Assembly (NCBI GenBank): GCA_013398055.1
Contig: VZRS01006711.1
Location: forward strand, 68,323-132,322
Direction: 5' to 3'
Source: Ifrita kowaldi
Lineage: Eukaryota > Chordata > Aves > Passeriformes > Cinclosomatidae
DNA length: 64,000 nt
A model generated the notes under the pieces. It was not told the origin of the DNA and did not search any database. It worked only from the letters and a program-made list of their open reading frames with translations. Shown piece by piece: positions 36,901-50,132 of this stretch (position 1 is its first letter; each line of letters begins with the position of its first letter). Position numbers and translations under genes: made by a program.

Positions 36901-38221
36901 ACACAGCTCCCGGATGCCCAGGAAGGTCAGAAAGGAGCAGAGGGACAAGGAGTCTGAGGAACTGAGGTTCAGGGAGAGAAATCAGGGAGGGGAGGTTCAA
37001 TTCCAGGGTCAGCAGGAACTTTGAGGCCCTCAGCAAGTGGCAGGAGAAGACACACCCTGTAGGAACACCAGTGGGTTCCCATCTGCCCAGCTGGGCACTT
37101 TGTTATCTAAAAAAAGCCCTCAGCTGGTTTATTTCTTGCCCAGATGACTGAGATAGATGAGGAGTGAGCATAAATGTGCTGCAGCTGTGGTGAGGGGTGG
37201 ATGGAGCAAAGCACAGAGAGGTCTCAGAACAGGACACTCCTCCAGGGAATGCAACAGGAACATGGAATTCAGATAATCAAGTAATTGAGAGATCATTTTC
37301 ACCAGCCCTCTGTGTACATTCAGCATTTCTCACAGCACTTGCAGAGCTCCATCTCCACAGGCTTTTCCCACGAGGGCTGGAAGGCAAATGTCATGAGAAC
37401 ATGGCTATAGATCTTTCTAAAGATGAACCACGAGAAACTCGCAGGAAGGGGGGTGAGAGAAATCCTAAAGACAAGTTCATTTATCTTCCCAAGGAAGGGA
37501 GGGGAAGGATTTACAGGCCTCTCTGTTCTGCATGAGGATGGGTGTGCTACCAGCCTGTCAAGTAGAAAATACTTTCCAGGACTGTGTTTTTTTTAGCCTC
37601 TAGACTCACAACGAAATGCCAGGGGTGTTAGAAGGAATTGGAAGCTGTAGTTGTTAAAATATTAACTAATCCTGCCCTTACTATCAAATAAATCTAATGA
37701 AAGTGGCAGCTAAAGGACTCAGCTCCCACAAACTTAAGTGAAAAGAACTATTTGGCACATATCTTAAAATTTGGAGATAAAGTTAAAAAGACAGCGACCT
37801 CCAAATACTTCCCAGGCATATCCCCTTTAGAAAACAGCTTCTATTCAGAGCCCTGAGAAACACAAGTGTTTGCTTTGGATTTTGGAGCTTTTTGTTTGCT
37901 TGTTTCAATTAAGTTTATCTCAACAAGAAATGTATCTTGCCAAATTTGATTAGCAACACCAAAAAAAGCAAACAAGGAAAGGTAAATTGTTACCCCAGAA
38001 AACTCCTCAGAAGGAAAACATTTCCACCAAGAGCTTAACTGGAACACGACTGTACATTTTGAAATGCTTTAGGGTTTCCAAACGGCTTAAAAATGCAACA
38101 GAATGAAAAACCAAAGCCTGTTTTGGTGATATTTTTCCTGTTTTGGCTTGAAATGCCCCAGATGGTCAAGGGAAGGGATTCTTCCCCTCTACTCTGCTCT
38201 TGGTGACAGCCCACCTGGAGG

Positions 38222-38465
38222 GACTGCCTGAGGACAGGGCTAGGTGGGATATTGGGAAGGAATCCTTCCCTGTGAGGGTGGGCAGGCCCTGGCACAGGGT
38301 GCCCAGAGCAGCTGGGGCTGCCCCTGGATCCCTGGCAGTGTCCAAGGCCAGGCTGGACATTGGGGCTTGGAGCAGCCTGGGACAGTGGAAGGTGTCCCTG
38401 CCATAGCAGGGGTGGCACTGGATGGGCTTTAAGGTCCCTTCCTACCCAAACCATTCTGTGACTCA
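38222..38465 (+). mobile_element. CR1 LINE 3-prime fragment
   Basis: Contains GGGCAGGCCCTGGCACAGGG, GTGTCCAAGGCCAGGCTGGA and CCTACCCAAACCATTCTGTG. Among the longest and best preserved CR1 copies here. Confidence 0.92.
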
Positions 38466-39079
38466 ATGGTCACAGATCTCACAGGGCTTTGGAAATATAA
38501 AGCAGGAGAGCTTTGTTTTCTGGTATCCAGATTCCAGAGCTCATCCTCAGACAGGCTGAGGTTCCTTATTAAATCTCAACACAAAAGTCACAGAAACTCC
38601 TTGATGTCCCTCCCATGTCCAAACCCATTTCTGTGGCTCCATCACTGGGGACTGCCCAGTTCCTGCTGTGGCCACGATGAGGCCCCTGGTGTTCTGCACC
38701 AACACCAAAGCCAAATTTGAGCTACACACAGACTTTTAGGATTTTTGACTGTTTCCTCTTGTCCACTCAAACACCTACAGCTGCTCCTCATGCTGCTACA
38801 CAGGCCCCAGTGCCATGTTCCCAGAGCAGTGTTTACTCTTCAGTGATCTCTCCTGTGGAGTTTCAGGGTAGAAAGGTTGACACACGACCATCGTTGGGCT
38901 TTTGATTAAACAAGCTGCAGAAATAACGAGGGAACACCCTTCACACGCAGGGTAATTACCTCAGAAAAATCCTAACAGCCCAGGCAGGCTTCTGCCAGTC
39001 TGTTAGGAACAAATGGAACAAAACAAAAGGAAAGGAAAAGAACTGGAACTTCTGCCAGACAAAGGGGTCATCCATACTG

Positions 39080-39540
39080 CAGGACTGGCCTCGGGGGTTT
39101 GGGAATCCGCTGCTCCGAGCGCAGAAACCGCGACAGAAGCAAATGTTTGATTTGCATTCATTCCGCTTTCCAGCCCAGCCGCTTCCCGAGCTGCGGATGA
39201 ACGTTTATTTTCCAAATCTCCAGCACTCAGCATGCACTTCATCAGAGGAGGCCATCACATCATTATGCTGCTTAACAAAATGTCCCAGCACAAGGCAGTG
39301 ACCTGACAAACAGCGGCCCCCCGCCGCCGCCGCGCCGCACGGAGCGCGCGCTCCATTTCCATTTGGGGTCTGGGGGGGAGCTGACATCCATGTGCTGCAT
39401 TTCCAGCTCATTTCAAACCAAGAATTGGGGCAATGCACGGCAATGGCCAGATTGTTCTGTGCGAGCTGTGCACAGCCCATTTGTTGATGCTGAAAAGACT
39501 TGTTCATCATTTGGGCTCATTTTCAGGATGAATTTCCTGT
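39080..39540. promoter_or_regulatory. Candidate intronic regulatory element with CpG-dense core
   Basis: The core 39313-39353 has about 11 CpG in roughly 40 bp, in an otherwise CpG-poor intron. An octamer ATTTGCAT (POU-factor type) lies at 39150-39157, and the flanks have a non-repetitive, motif-rich look. There is no TATA box, initiator or exon to make it a promoter. An enhancer or an unannotated CpG-rich exon are both possible; this is inference from composition alone. Confidence 0.3.
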
Positions 39541-42134
39541 AACGTCCGAACAGTAGGAAGCTCGTTATTGGGCATCATTTAGAAGAAAAAATAAAAAGAA
39601 AGCCTCAACAACTAATGTATGTAGGCCAACATAACTTCGCTTTTAGCTGACAGCTCCTCAAAAATGGACATCTCCAAGTGGCAAAGTATCAGAGTGAACT
39701 GCAGCTGCAAGGTGAATGGTCTGGACGCTGATCAGCACCTTTTTAATAAAGCCACAATTATTAAGCCCAAGACAACCAGTGACACAATGGCTGACAGGAA
39801 ATAATTCCGTTCTGATTTACTATTTTTCTTTTCCCAAATCTCAGCACCTGGCCAGGATGGTTTTTTCAGGCTTCTACTATTCCAGTGAATACCCTCATCA
39901 GCAGAGCAACAGCAATTCTCAGATTGAATAGTTTTGCTTTCTTATTTTTTTTTCAGGTTTCATTTTCAATGCACATATGAAGCTAAAGTAAAAAAGAAAT
40001 AATATGAAAGTGTATTTTTTCCCACAGTTAGCCCTGTATTTCAGCACTGGTCATTAATGCCATCAGGCACTTTTTGCAAGGATGATGAAGTTGGGTTCGC
40101 TGCCCTAATCAGATTCTAAAATCAGTAATTGCATTTTCTCCTCTTAATGCCACTCGCACTTCCAATGAGCTGGATTATTTTTCACTTCTAAGATGAACAG
40201 TTTTTTCCTGTCGCACCACAACGTTAAACACTTGCAGTGTTACACTGGGGGACTGGCAGGAGCTGATCTCTACAGCTCTGCTTTGCCAACACTGCCGGGG
40301 CCCTGGGGACGGGGCTGCCCACGGAACACGGCGGCTTCCAACGAGCTCCAGCTTCCCACTGACACCTGATATTCCTCCTGAACCTCCCTCTGCCCAGGGC
40401 TGAGCAGGAGAAGGCTCTGGGACTGTGCAGAGGCTGCTACAGAGCCAAGAGCTTCGATCGCAGCGGGACATGCGCAGCTGCCTGATGGAAACACAACCAT
40501 CACCAAAAAGCATCAATTTGTAGTCGTGACTTAAAACTCATCTTATTTCTAACCTTGGGAGGAAGGAAAAGTAAAAGAAAATGTTGCCACAGAGCAGATG
40601 AATTCCTGCAGAGCAAGTGGTCTGAATTAACCTGTTCTGAGTTGCCTGTGAATACTTTCTGTGCAAGCCAGCAACCAACAAGCGCAGTAATGCCAGCCCA
40701 GCTCGGTTACAGAGCTGTGACAGTGTCAGGTTAGACTAATTGAGGCTCTGGCTACAATTAAGAGAATTTTCTGGCTGCAACAGAGCAGGTCATGGATGGT
40801 GGTGATGGGGGAAGTCATCTCTCATGACCCAAATGATTGAGGGGAATCGTTACCCTCTGGGCACCAGGAATGCTCTCACCTCCCGTCAGCACACGAGGCT
40901 CTGTCCCTCTCACTGAACCCAGGCTGGGAATAACACCAGCACCTTCTGGGAGTTTTTTGTACCACCACTAAATAAACCCAGAGCAAACCTTCCTCCTGAA
41001 CAACCATTCCCTTCTCACTGCTCACCACCCCATCTCCACACACGGTGCTCACCCTGCAAGGATTTCTTATGGCAAAACAGGAACCTCTCAGCCACTGCCG
41101 AGCAGGGCTGTGCTGAGGAGACAAACGTGCCCAATCCCTGCAATCCCTGTGTCCCTCTGGGAGCCTCCTGCCTTGGAGGAGTGGGAGGGCCCCAGTGGGA
41201 CAAAGTCCGTGGGCAGCTCTGTCAGCTGCTCAGACGCGAGCCCAGGAGCTCCTCAAGCCGCTGTCCCCTCCTATCTGAGCAATAAGCTCAGCCTAACAGC
41301 ACATGGCCCACGGGGCAATTTCCATCCAGCTGATGAGGCCAGACAGATTTCAAAGCAGGATTGCAAATTCCTTTAAAAGGGACACGGATCCGAGGAAGAT
41401 GTTCTGATGTTCTGACGGAGGAGCCAGCTGCAGTGGCTGGTTGTGGGTCCTGGTGGGGAGGGACACACACATGGAGCTTGTCGGGCACACCCAGGGCAGC
41501 CAGCAGGAATTCTGACAGAACCACTCCCTCTCCAACACACTTTAAACACAGCAGTGCAACACACACGCTCAGGAAGCCACAAACTGGCACGGTTAAAAGA
41601 AGTTTGTGCTAAACTGAATGAATTCTTTGGTATTTCCTAAACGTTTATGCCACTCTCTTTGAAGCCAATGGTACCCTGTGAGATCTGGACACATCCTGAG
41701 CACCCAGGAGACCAAAAAAAGGTGCCAATAGTGTTTGAAAAAAATAAATACTAACAAAAAGATGAAGCACAAAATGGCTCTGTCAGTAATCTACAACTTT
41801 TAGCAGAAGACACACCCAGGCCACAGAACAGACAGGTTGCACACGATCTTGGCCATGTCTCTGGTGTATGAACACATTGCTTTAGCTTCCATCAGTTCCT
41901 CTCTGAAGTTTATACTCAGATGTACTAAAATGCTTTTTCTCTGAATTTACCCCCAGCTGGAGCTTCCCCAGCCACCCAGCATGACCCCCAGAGTCAGGCT
42001 GGCCCTACCACAGCCCTCTCCTTGCAGGTGACTGCTTCAAACTGCCTGAAAATTCTGGGAATTCTCTTCCCTGAGAACGGAAACCTCACAGATCGCTGCC
42101 AAACGCTGAAGTGGAGAGAAGGAAAGCTCTTTAC

Positions 42135-42230
42135 CTCCAGAGTGGGGTGGGGGCCCACAGAGCAGCACCATGCCCTGGCCCTGGCGGACGGACACCGTGC
42201 TCCTCGTTCTGGTCTTGAAGTTCTCAAGGT
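42135..42230 (-). CDS. CNTN4: CNTN4 exon, first half of Ig2 (96 bp)
   Basis: This small exon has no ATG in its true frame and was found by looking for the missing start of Ig2. The acceptor is TTTCTCTCCTGGCAG and the donor GTAAAG. T from the previous exon plus AC makes Tyr102, and the exon continues LENFKTRTRSTVSVRQGQG to Gly133, leaving one base. Cys126 in VLLCGPPPHSG is the first Ig2 cysteine, and the CGPPPHSG phrase is typical of the CNTN3/4/6 group. Introns of about 14.8 kb upstream and 15.4 kb downstream flank it, the largest in the window. Exact phase agreement on both sides makes the call secure. Confidence 0.93.
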
Positions 42231-45200
42231 CTGCCAGGAGAGAAAGAACTCTGTTAAAGGGTGATCAGAGGCTTCTCCTCACGAGAAGCACAAAAGGAAA
42301 ACGACGAAATAAAGCAAACCTCAGCTTGGAGGGTGGGCTGGTGGGACCTGGGTGGAATGTGAGGCAGCAGGAGGCAGAGGAGCAACAACAGAAGGATCAG
42401 GAAATGCCTCCCCAGGCTGGGAAGGGCGAGCAGGTGCTGCTTTACCCACAGCAGCAGACACGCCCAGAGAAAATTCCAGCACCTGTAACGCTGGGGGAGC
42501 TTTGTTGTGTGAATTTAGGAAGAATTGCTGCCTTAAATAACCAACTACATCCCAGCCCAGCCTGTTTCCCTGCAGCAGCCTCGCTGCTGATGCCCTCCCA
42601 GCCCATGTGTGGAGACCCTTCCTTTCCCACAAGGAAGTCTCCTGTAGCAGCTGCATGTAAAGCCACAGAGCGCTTTAATTAAATTAAATTCCTCCTTCCA
42701 CCTCTCTTTTTTCCTCTCCTCAGGGCCCATGCACTGCAAAAATACAACTCCCTCTGCTCTCCTTGCACACTGAATTCAAGAGACTGGCAATGAAGTGAGG
42801 AGGTGACTCTGAGCTGAGCAGTGGCACCAGGATTGTCACCAGCAGCTGCTTTGTGGCAGCACCAAGACATGGAATCACTTTGGCAGCCTCTGATCTTTAA
42901 CAATCTCCTGCATTTCAGTTTTCTTTTTTTTTTTCCTTGTTTCCAGTGTAGCTGAGCCTTGGTTTGGCAATTACAAACCTGTTGTCAGTGCAGTTGGGAA
43001 CCAGAGGAAACACAGAGGTGATAAATATTTATCAGCAGGAACTGGTAGGAACATCATTATAAGGTTACAGGGATGGAAAACTGAGCCTTCTGCACACATA
43101 CTTAAAAAATAATTAATTAAATGAAATTAGTAATTGTCACTGCTTCATCTCCCTTTTTAGGAAAGGAATCTTTATTGGCCTTTCTTTTTCTTCTGGCTTA
43201 GGACAAAAGGAAAACAGAAAAAGAAATTATCAATTAGAGAGATATGGTTTTTCATTCCTAAATTCTATACCATTTACAAGGTGGTTTTTTTTATTATTAT
43301 TATTTTACAGGAACCGCTGTAACATTCCCCTGGCCACCTGCCAGTGCACAGATTTTTATATATTTTGACTGCACACGGGCACAAGGCCGGATCCCATCCT
43401 CTCTGAGGACAGCTGCAGGAGGAGTGATAGCCTAAAGCCAAAATAATGCCTGCAGGAATAAATGTGCTATTTTTTACATCAATATTGACAAGAAAAGGAT
43501 TGCTACCAGGAAAAGCAGCCTCTGCTTGGATGAACATCTAGGAAATGCTGCAAGAATGGTCAAAACCGACTGGAGGCAGCAAATAAAGCAGAGCATTCAT
43601 CACCACTGCTTGTGCTGCAAACAGTCAGGCCTTGGGAGTGAGCTCTGAAAAGCCTCACACAAGTGCTTCCAGTCTGGCTCTGAGAGAAACAACCAGATTA
43701 AGGTAATTATAACAAAGGCTAAAGCCTCATCAAAGCCTTCAGGCTGATTGTGCCCGTGCTGTCTGAAGGCCACAGATTTCTTTTTGCAACACCTGAACTG
43801 GAATGAACAATAGTATCAAGAAGATTTTATTAGCCAGAAGCTTCATTCAGGCACCACCTTGCAATCCTGGAATTGCAGAGTGGGTGCTTCAGCTCTGGGT
43901 GTCTGCCCTGACAACACCATCAAGTTCCACTTCACTTTGTCCTCAAACCTAAAAACCCTGGGTGGCAGAGGAGGATTTTTGGTTTTATTTGCCCATAAAA
44001 CCCCCCCAAACCAACAAACAAACCCACAAACCCATCAGATTAAAAGGAAAAACTGAGGAAGAAAATATTAACGCTTGCAATTCTGTGATCAGTGTCCTGC
44101 CAACAGTCCTCACAATACCAAACCAGGGACTCCAATGAACACAGAAAAATATTGTGCAAGCTCCAGTAACCCCAGCATCAGAGAAGGATTAGTAATTAGC
44201 AATTAGCAATGATTTCAAGAGGAGAACACAGCAGTGAGTAACAGCTACTCACACCTTACTTAATGAATGAGTTAAGGCGCCTTTTAAACACTTTGTGGAC
44301 AGTATCAGTTCTAAACCGAGCTGAACAGACCCACAGAAGCAGAAAGGTGCACGTAGTATTTAATTTAATGTATTTAAAAGCAGCTGCATGACTTTGGGAA
44401 AGTCACTTCAGTTCTCGGTGACAAAGTTTGCACCTCTCTAAGGACAAGTACTTCAACTGTGTCTCTCAGAAGAGGCTTAATTAGCTAATATTTGCACAGA
44501 AGCCTGACATCTGCTTCTGAAATGCACTGGAGTGCAATGCACACACCAACACCCACCCCTTAATGGGGACTAGAATGGCTTTTCTGGCATAATGAGATTT
44601 TTCTGTAGCCTCCATTAAAACCCTGCCTTCATGTTCAGTGCCACCGCTTCGGCAGGTACTGGGAAGTGATGCCAGTCTGACCCAGATCCCTACTCCCCCA
44701 AAAACACTCAGAAGCCCAGGAGGTGCCAGCTGCAGCTGTCAGCCCACCAGCTCCTCACTTTGGGCAGGGTATTTTTGTATGGAATGACCTCCTTCCGAAA
44801 CCTCCGATGGGCTTTAATAAAAGCTTAAGCACTCTGAAATGATCCAAAGCCCCTCAGGACTGGGTAGTTTGTCTCAGTAAATGGCATTTGGAAACTTTAA
44901 TCAAACCCATATGGCTTTGCACAGTAACAATTACCCAAGTTGTCCAGAGTAATGAAAAACTTCCCCAAATTTTGCCTACAGAAATCAGTCTTTATAGCAA
45001 AGAAGATTCCATTATAAGCGAAATGAAAGGACTGTAGCCTTTTCTCCTTTCTTAGGACCTGCTTGGGTTTGTGCTGTACAAAATGTGGTAATTCTTTTTC
45101 TAAGTGACTCCTAGGCAAGCACGGAAATCAAAGATTTGAAGAAACATTTCCCAGGTGGCATCGAAGGATGGGCAAACAAACAAGGTCACATCAGCCCCTG

Positions 45201-48200
45201 CTGGGGGGGACAGTGTAAGATGAGGCCTTGGATTCCTGTATTTACATCCCTTCTCATTTACAGCTCCACTGATTGTCCCAGTGGTGAGACTTCTACCCCA
45301 GCAGAGCAGCTCACAGCCCCCCTTGGTTCCCATTACTGGCTGCAACAATAACAGAAATAATGGAAATAACAGAATTCCTGAACTCAGCATGCCCTGGAAA
45401 CCCGCCGGGAACGCCAAGACTTCCCTCAGGAGCCCGCCAGTCTCAGGGCACTGGGGACGTGACAGAGATCCCTATTTTTTTGTGAAAGCTGAGCTCTGTC
45501 TTGCTGGCTTTGTTTGCCCGAGGAGGCTTTCCATGCTTTGCTTTTATTTTTTCCACACGTGCCTATTTTTAGAACACAAAATGCTTCGTAATTACACTAG
45601 CTCTGCAATTAGGAGAGACCCCTCTGTGCAAGAGCTATTAAAAACCACCCAAAAAATATTACAGGGAATGAGATGAAGAGTCAGTGATGCAGACTGGTGG
45701 TGGCAGGTGTCTGCATGTCCTTTAGAAAGGCAATTTCTGTGACTGCATCGTGTGGGAGGCAGCTCTGCCGTGCAATGCCTTGAATGACACGCTGTCAAAA
45801 ACTCACCATTAGTGAGCCCTTTGTCATTACAGTTCAGGGTTTTCTCCTAATGATTAGAAAAGCAGAGCCACAGCTATTTGCAGCTATTATTCCTGTTCAA
45901 CTGGCATGGAACTGCTTCTGCTGTATTCCAACAAAAATGTACACACATCAATCACTGCTTTATACATCGCTGGGTTTTAATTGCCAAAGAAAAACATGGC
46001 TAATAGGCTTGGGAAAATAAAAATGTTAGTGGATTTTACTTAAAAGTCTTCCTCTAGAGACTTCTGTAAAGCAAATTTGATAACACATCAGTGACATCAC
46101 TCAACTGAGCTGGTGATAACAGCAAGGAGCCTCCAAAGCACAGGGCCTGCATCCCTACGGATCATTGTTCCTCCAGGGTGAGCTGTCCAATGAACCTCGA
46201 CAGAGGGAACACAGAGTTTATGCCCAGGAGCAGCACAGGGAGGGAGAAGGGTGGGTGATATCCCACATCTCTGCATCAAACTGGGAATTACTGGGAATTA
46301 GCACTGCCTTAGTGTCATTCCAGCTGTACTAAAAGTAAGTGGTTAGGTCACTCATACCTCACTGAGATGAGCAACAAATCCTTGGATCAGCACTGGAGGA
46401 GTTCTTCCAGCCTGTTTGTGTTTTATGGGGGGTTGTGGTTGGTATTTCCCCCTTGAGACTTGGCTGTGCTTTGAACACAGGAAAACTGAATGGTTAAAAA
46501 TGAAACCGGTAATTTAGGAGCTGGACAGGATAAATTAGAAAGGTAGCACATGTTCACTGGCAATTTGGGGTATTCTGGGGCAGACAAAACACCACCTTTG
46601 CTAATATTAAATGAACTTTAAAGCACCCATACAATAGGAGATAATGATACAGGTAAGGTGCCATTTCCCTTTTTCTGTGGAAATGCCCAATCCCCTTGGG
46701 TGCCCAGACACAGCCAAGACACCCAAAGCCAATTTTTGAGCACGACTTAAAGAGATTTACAGATCATAATGGGCTTTGCCTTCTCAAACCTCTTCTATAA
46801 TTTTAAGATAATCCCAGCAATCTAAAATTTGGGGTGATGTTTAAGGTCACATCCAGTCCTCGAATTGAAGTCAGTGAGATTATTCCCTTTAGTAAAGAGC
46901 ACATGACTCATCCCAAGGGAATCTGATCAGGCTGGCAATGACATTTCCAACAAAAAAACTGACAGAGGGAGCGGCCAAATCCTCCTGGCTCAGACTGAAC
47001 AAAGCACCTCCTGCTAAGGGATTTTGGGATGCCCTCTCCCAAGTTGTCCTCATCCTGTTGGCACAACTCTCCACGTACAACAGATCCCACCACGTCCATG
47101 TCCTGGGCAGAGCCCACAGCCAGATGGGCAGGGAAGGCATTGGCATGGCTGCCCAGGGATAATCCCACTCCACTGGCTGCTGTCTCCAAACTCTGGGAAT
47201 TTGGCCCATAAAACCAGTCTTGGAGAGGAGATCCCAGTGCACCTCAACCCATTTCGGATGTGGGAGGACACTGGTTGGAAGAACTCCCAGGAAGGAAGGC
47301 TGAAAGCTCTTAAGTGGCACCCACAAGACACAGGACTGGCCTGCTGGTATTTGTGGCCTCACCATCCCCAAACACCGTTTCCCTCACACTGCACCTGATT
47401 TCCAGGCTGGGTTTGATGGCAGCCCTTTCACCCACACACTGAGATGAAGTTCTCCAGGCTGTGTCCTTGCCCGTGTGTCAGGACTGCACAGAGAGCTGTG
47501 TGGGCTGGAATAAAACCCCTTTGATACAAAGCTTAATAGAATTTTAGTTTAAGAGCTGGTGTTCTAATGAATAATTTTGAGAGTCACTGATTTGAGAAAT
47601 AGTTTACAAGTCTGGGGATGAAAGCTTTCTAATTTGACCTTTAGAGCAGAAATTTCACTGGGATTTCTACTTCACCGAGGAGAAAAGGAGGGAAAAAGAA
47701 GTTTTAGAGGTAAATGTCTTGTCATTTCCCCACCCCTATCCCTGTTGGAAATTTTTTTTTCTGTGGACTTTATTACTGTGAGCATTAACAAGGCACTGCC
47801 TGGGCAACTTTACCACTCACATCTCTGATCTCTCTATCACCTTGGACTCAGACATCTCTATCTGGGTTCTCATATTGAGACTGTTTTAATTTTCCCAAGT
47901 CTTTCTGACCACCATCTGTAAAAGACAGACTGATTTCTGAACCCACATGGCTAAAACTCCACCTCTCTGGGATTTGATCCTTGCTCCCAAACAGGCTGCC
48001 AGGCAGCCCCAGTGCTTTTCTGCCTTCCTTCACACCCCCGATCTTATGGGGAAACAGGAGCTCTTAGAAATTCCTGCAAGGCACCCATTCTTCTTTTCCA
48101 AAACCAAACCACTCTTTTCTATGATATTATGGAAAAATAAGAAAAAAAAAATCCTCCTTGTCTTCATGTTCCACTCCATAAAAACTGCCTGTTTGCCTTC

Positions 48201-48599
48201 TTTTTACAGGAAATATTTCAAACATTTATTTTGAAGCAGCTCCTCTGCTTGAGACAAAATGCTGAGGACTCTGAAAATTTTATTACTTTAATCTAGAAAA
48301 TCTGGGCAGACATTTCCCCTCGGGTTGACTCGAACGGGGTTATTTCACTCTCAGAAGTTTTTTATCTTTTCCTAGACTAAAGAAATAAAAGCTCTGTCTG
48401 CAGTTTCTTGCAGCACAGATGACTTTGCAGTGGGCAGAGAGCAGAACTTCCACGGGCACAGGAGGAGCTGCACAGCCCTCCCTGAGGTGATGTCTGAGCA
48501 TCGCAGGTGCCTCACACCTCCCCACGGGCTCTGCTGCACCTTCCCACTCTGGGCAGTGACAGCAATGCAAATTCACACCCAAAATAAGGTAAAATACAA

Positions 48600-48745
48600 T
48601 CACTGAGTCATAGAGTTCATCAAAGCCCATCCAGTCCCATGGGCAGGGACACCTCCCACTGTCCCAGGCTGCTCCAAGCCCCAATGTCCAGCCTGGCCTT
48701 GGGCACTGCCAGGGATCCAGGGACAGCCACAGCTTCCCTGGATAA
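48600..48745 (-). mobile_element. CR1 LINE 3-prime fragment
   Basis: Contains CCATGGGCAGGGACACCTCC, CTCCAAGCCCCAATGTCCAG and GCCAGGGATCCAGGGACAGC in reverse-CR1 order. Confidence 0.9.
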
Positions 48746-50099
48746 CGCGACCCAAGCTCACTCGGCAGGAAGTTTCAAAGGGAAAATTTCCCTTTACTTG
48801 ATAAAATCCCAAACAAAGCCCACCCCTCAGAGATCCCAGTCCTCAGAGGGTGTCTGGTGGCTCAGCCTCCCTATGGAAATGCACATTTTGGTGCTCAGCA
48901 GCACCTCAGTGCTGATATTTTTCCACTGTTCCTCTCTCACGCCTCATGATCAATGAAAGGCAGTCGTGTTTGCTGCAGACAGGGAAACCAGCACGGGACA
49001 ACCTCCCACAAACACATTTAGGGCTCCTCCATCCTCCACATATCAATGCTGGCTCCTGGCTTTGCTTTCCAGAGGGAAAATAGGAAAGAAAAAACAAAAT
49101 AAAGCAGCCACTGGGATAAAGTTCTGCACTGACCTTGCATCCCATCAGCAGGAACAGAAATTTTCCTGCAGAATCCACCTCTGGCCTTTGCCAAGTCTGT
49201 GCTTGACTGAGGGTCCTGGAAGTGCTATTTCCACACATTTAGAGAAAATACTGATTTGCATTGATTTAGAACCACTAAGTAAGGCTCACCCAAGGATCAT
49301 AATTATTTCTTCAACTAGGTAAAGCACATTATTTCCTTCAGGAGGTTTAGAGGCATCACAAGGAGAGGAGGTGTCACAAGAAGCATCCTAATAACAGAGC
49401 AAATAACACAACCTCCTGATTTCTTGTCCCGTTCTCCATCCACTGGCCACACAAACCAGTAAAAGTGATTAGGATATGCCATGAAAACATAACCCTACAG
49501 CTCTGCAGACGTTTACTACTCTAAAATCAGTTTTTGCAAGATGTTTGGGTATTCATTTAAAAAAAACCAAACACCTACATCATCATTTAGTTTTTAAAAA
49601 TACAGCCCCAGATATTAAAAAAAAATAAATATCTGCATTTTGAATATACCTTTTTTTCATATTAAAGGCAAAATGAATAAATATGGAGAGAGATGGGGAA
49701 AAAAATGTCAAGCCTGTGCCATGCTTTTCCCTGAATTTCTAAAGCAGAAGAGGAACTGTGGTGTTGTGAGTGACCTGTGATGCTCAGCAGGCTCCAACAC
49801 CTCTCCATGCAGCACCCCCTGCCCTCTCCCCAGCTCTTCCCAGACAGAAACCAAAATAACTTCCCAAATAACACTGCAGCCTTAGGAGATTCCCAGCTTT
49901 AGGACAACGGGCACTGATTATTTCCACTGCTTTAAGTAATAATGTGTTCAGCTTATTTATAACCTGGGGAGGGGGAAACAAAGCAGGTAAAAACGCTCCA
50001 TTTCTGCTCTCAGTTCAGGGTCCTTCTATCCCAGATGAAAGTAAAGTAGGTTATAGATCTATCCTCTGCTGCAAACCCCCTGTTGGTCCTATTCATCAA

Positions 50100-50132
50100 A
50101 AAAAAANAAAAACAAAAAAAAAAAAAAAAAAA
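50100..50132. repeat. Poly(A) run, imperfect
   Basis: A run of A broken by the N at 50107 and one C, then A/G-rich sequence to about 50155. In the sense of CNTN4 it is poly(T). Confidence 0.9.
50107..50107. other. N within a poly(A) run
   Basis: An N interrupts an A-rich run at about 50100-50132, followed by A/G-rich sequence. The flanks are not duplicated, so this looks like an unresolved homopolymer, not a contig overlap. The true run length is unknown. Confidence 0.85.

Larger units (their letters stand above)
26736..42134 (-). other. Intron within Ig2 (about 15.4 kb)
   Basis: The largest intron. It holds a run of 44 T at 30917-30960 (poly(A) in the sense of the gene), a short CT run near 29086-29103, a CR1 fragment at about 38222-38465, and a CpG-dense block near 39080-39540 that may be regulatory. 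AT-rich sequence at 34440-34800 has the look of a conserved non-coding element. No other gene was seen in it. Confidence 0.7.

Noticed and set aside
45100..45417. Minus-strand frame of 105 codons starting with a hydrophobic, signal-like segment
   Set aside because: No homology that I recognise, no partner exon, and it lies in a contactin intron. A short hydrophobic start by chance is not rare.
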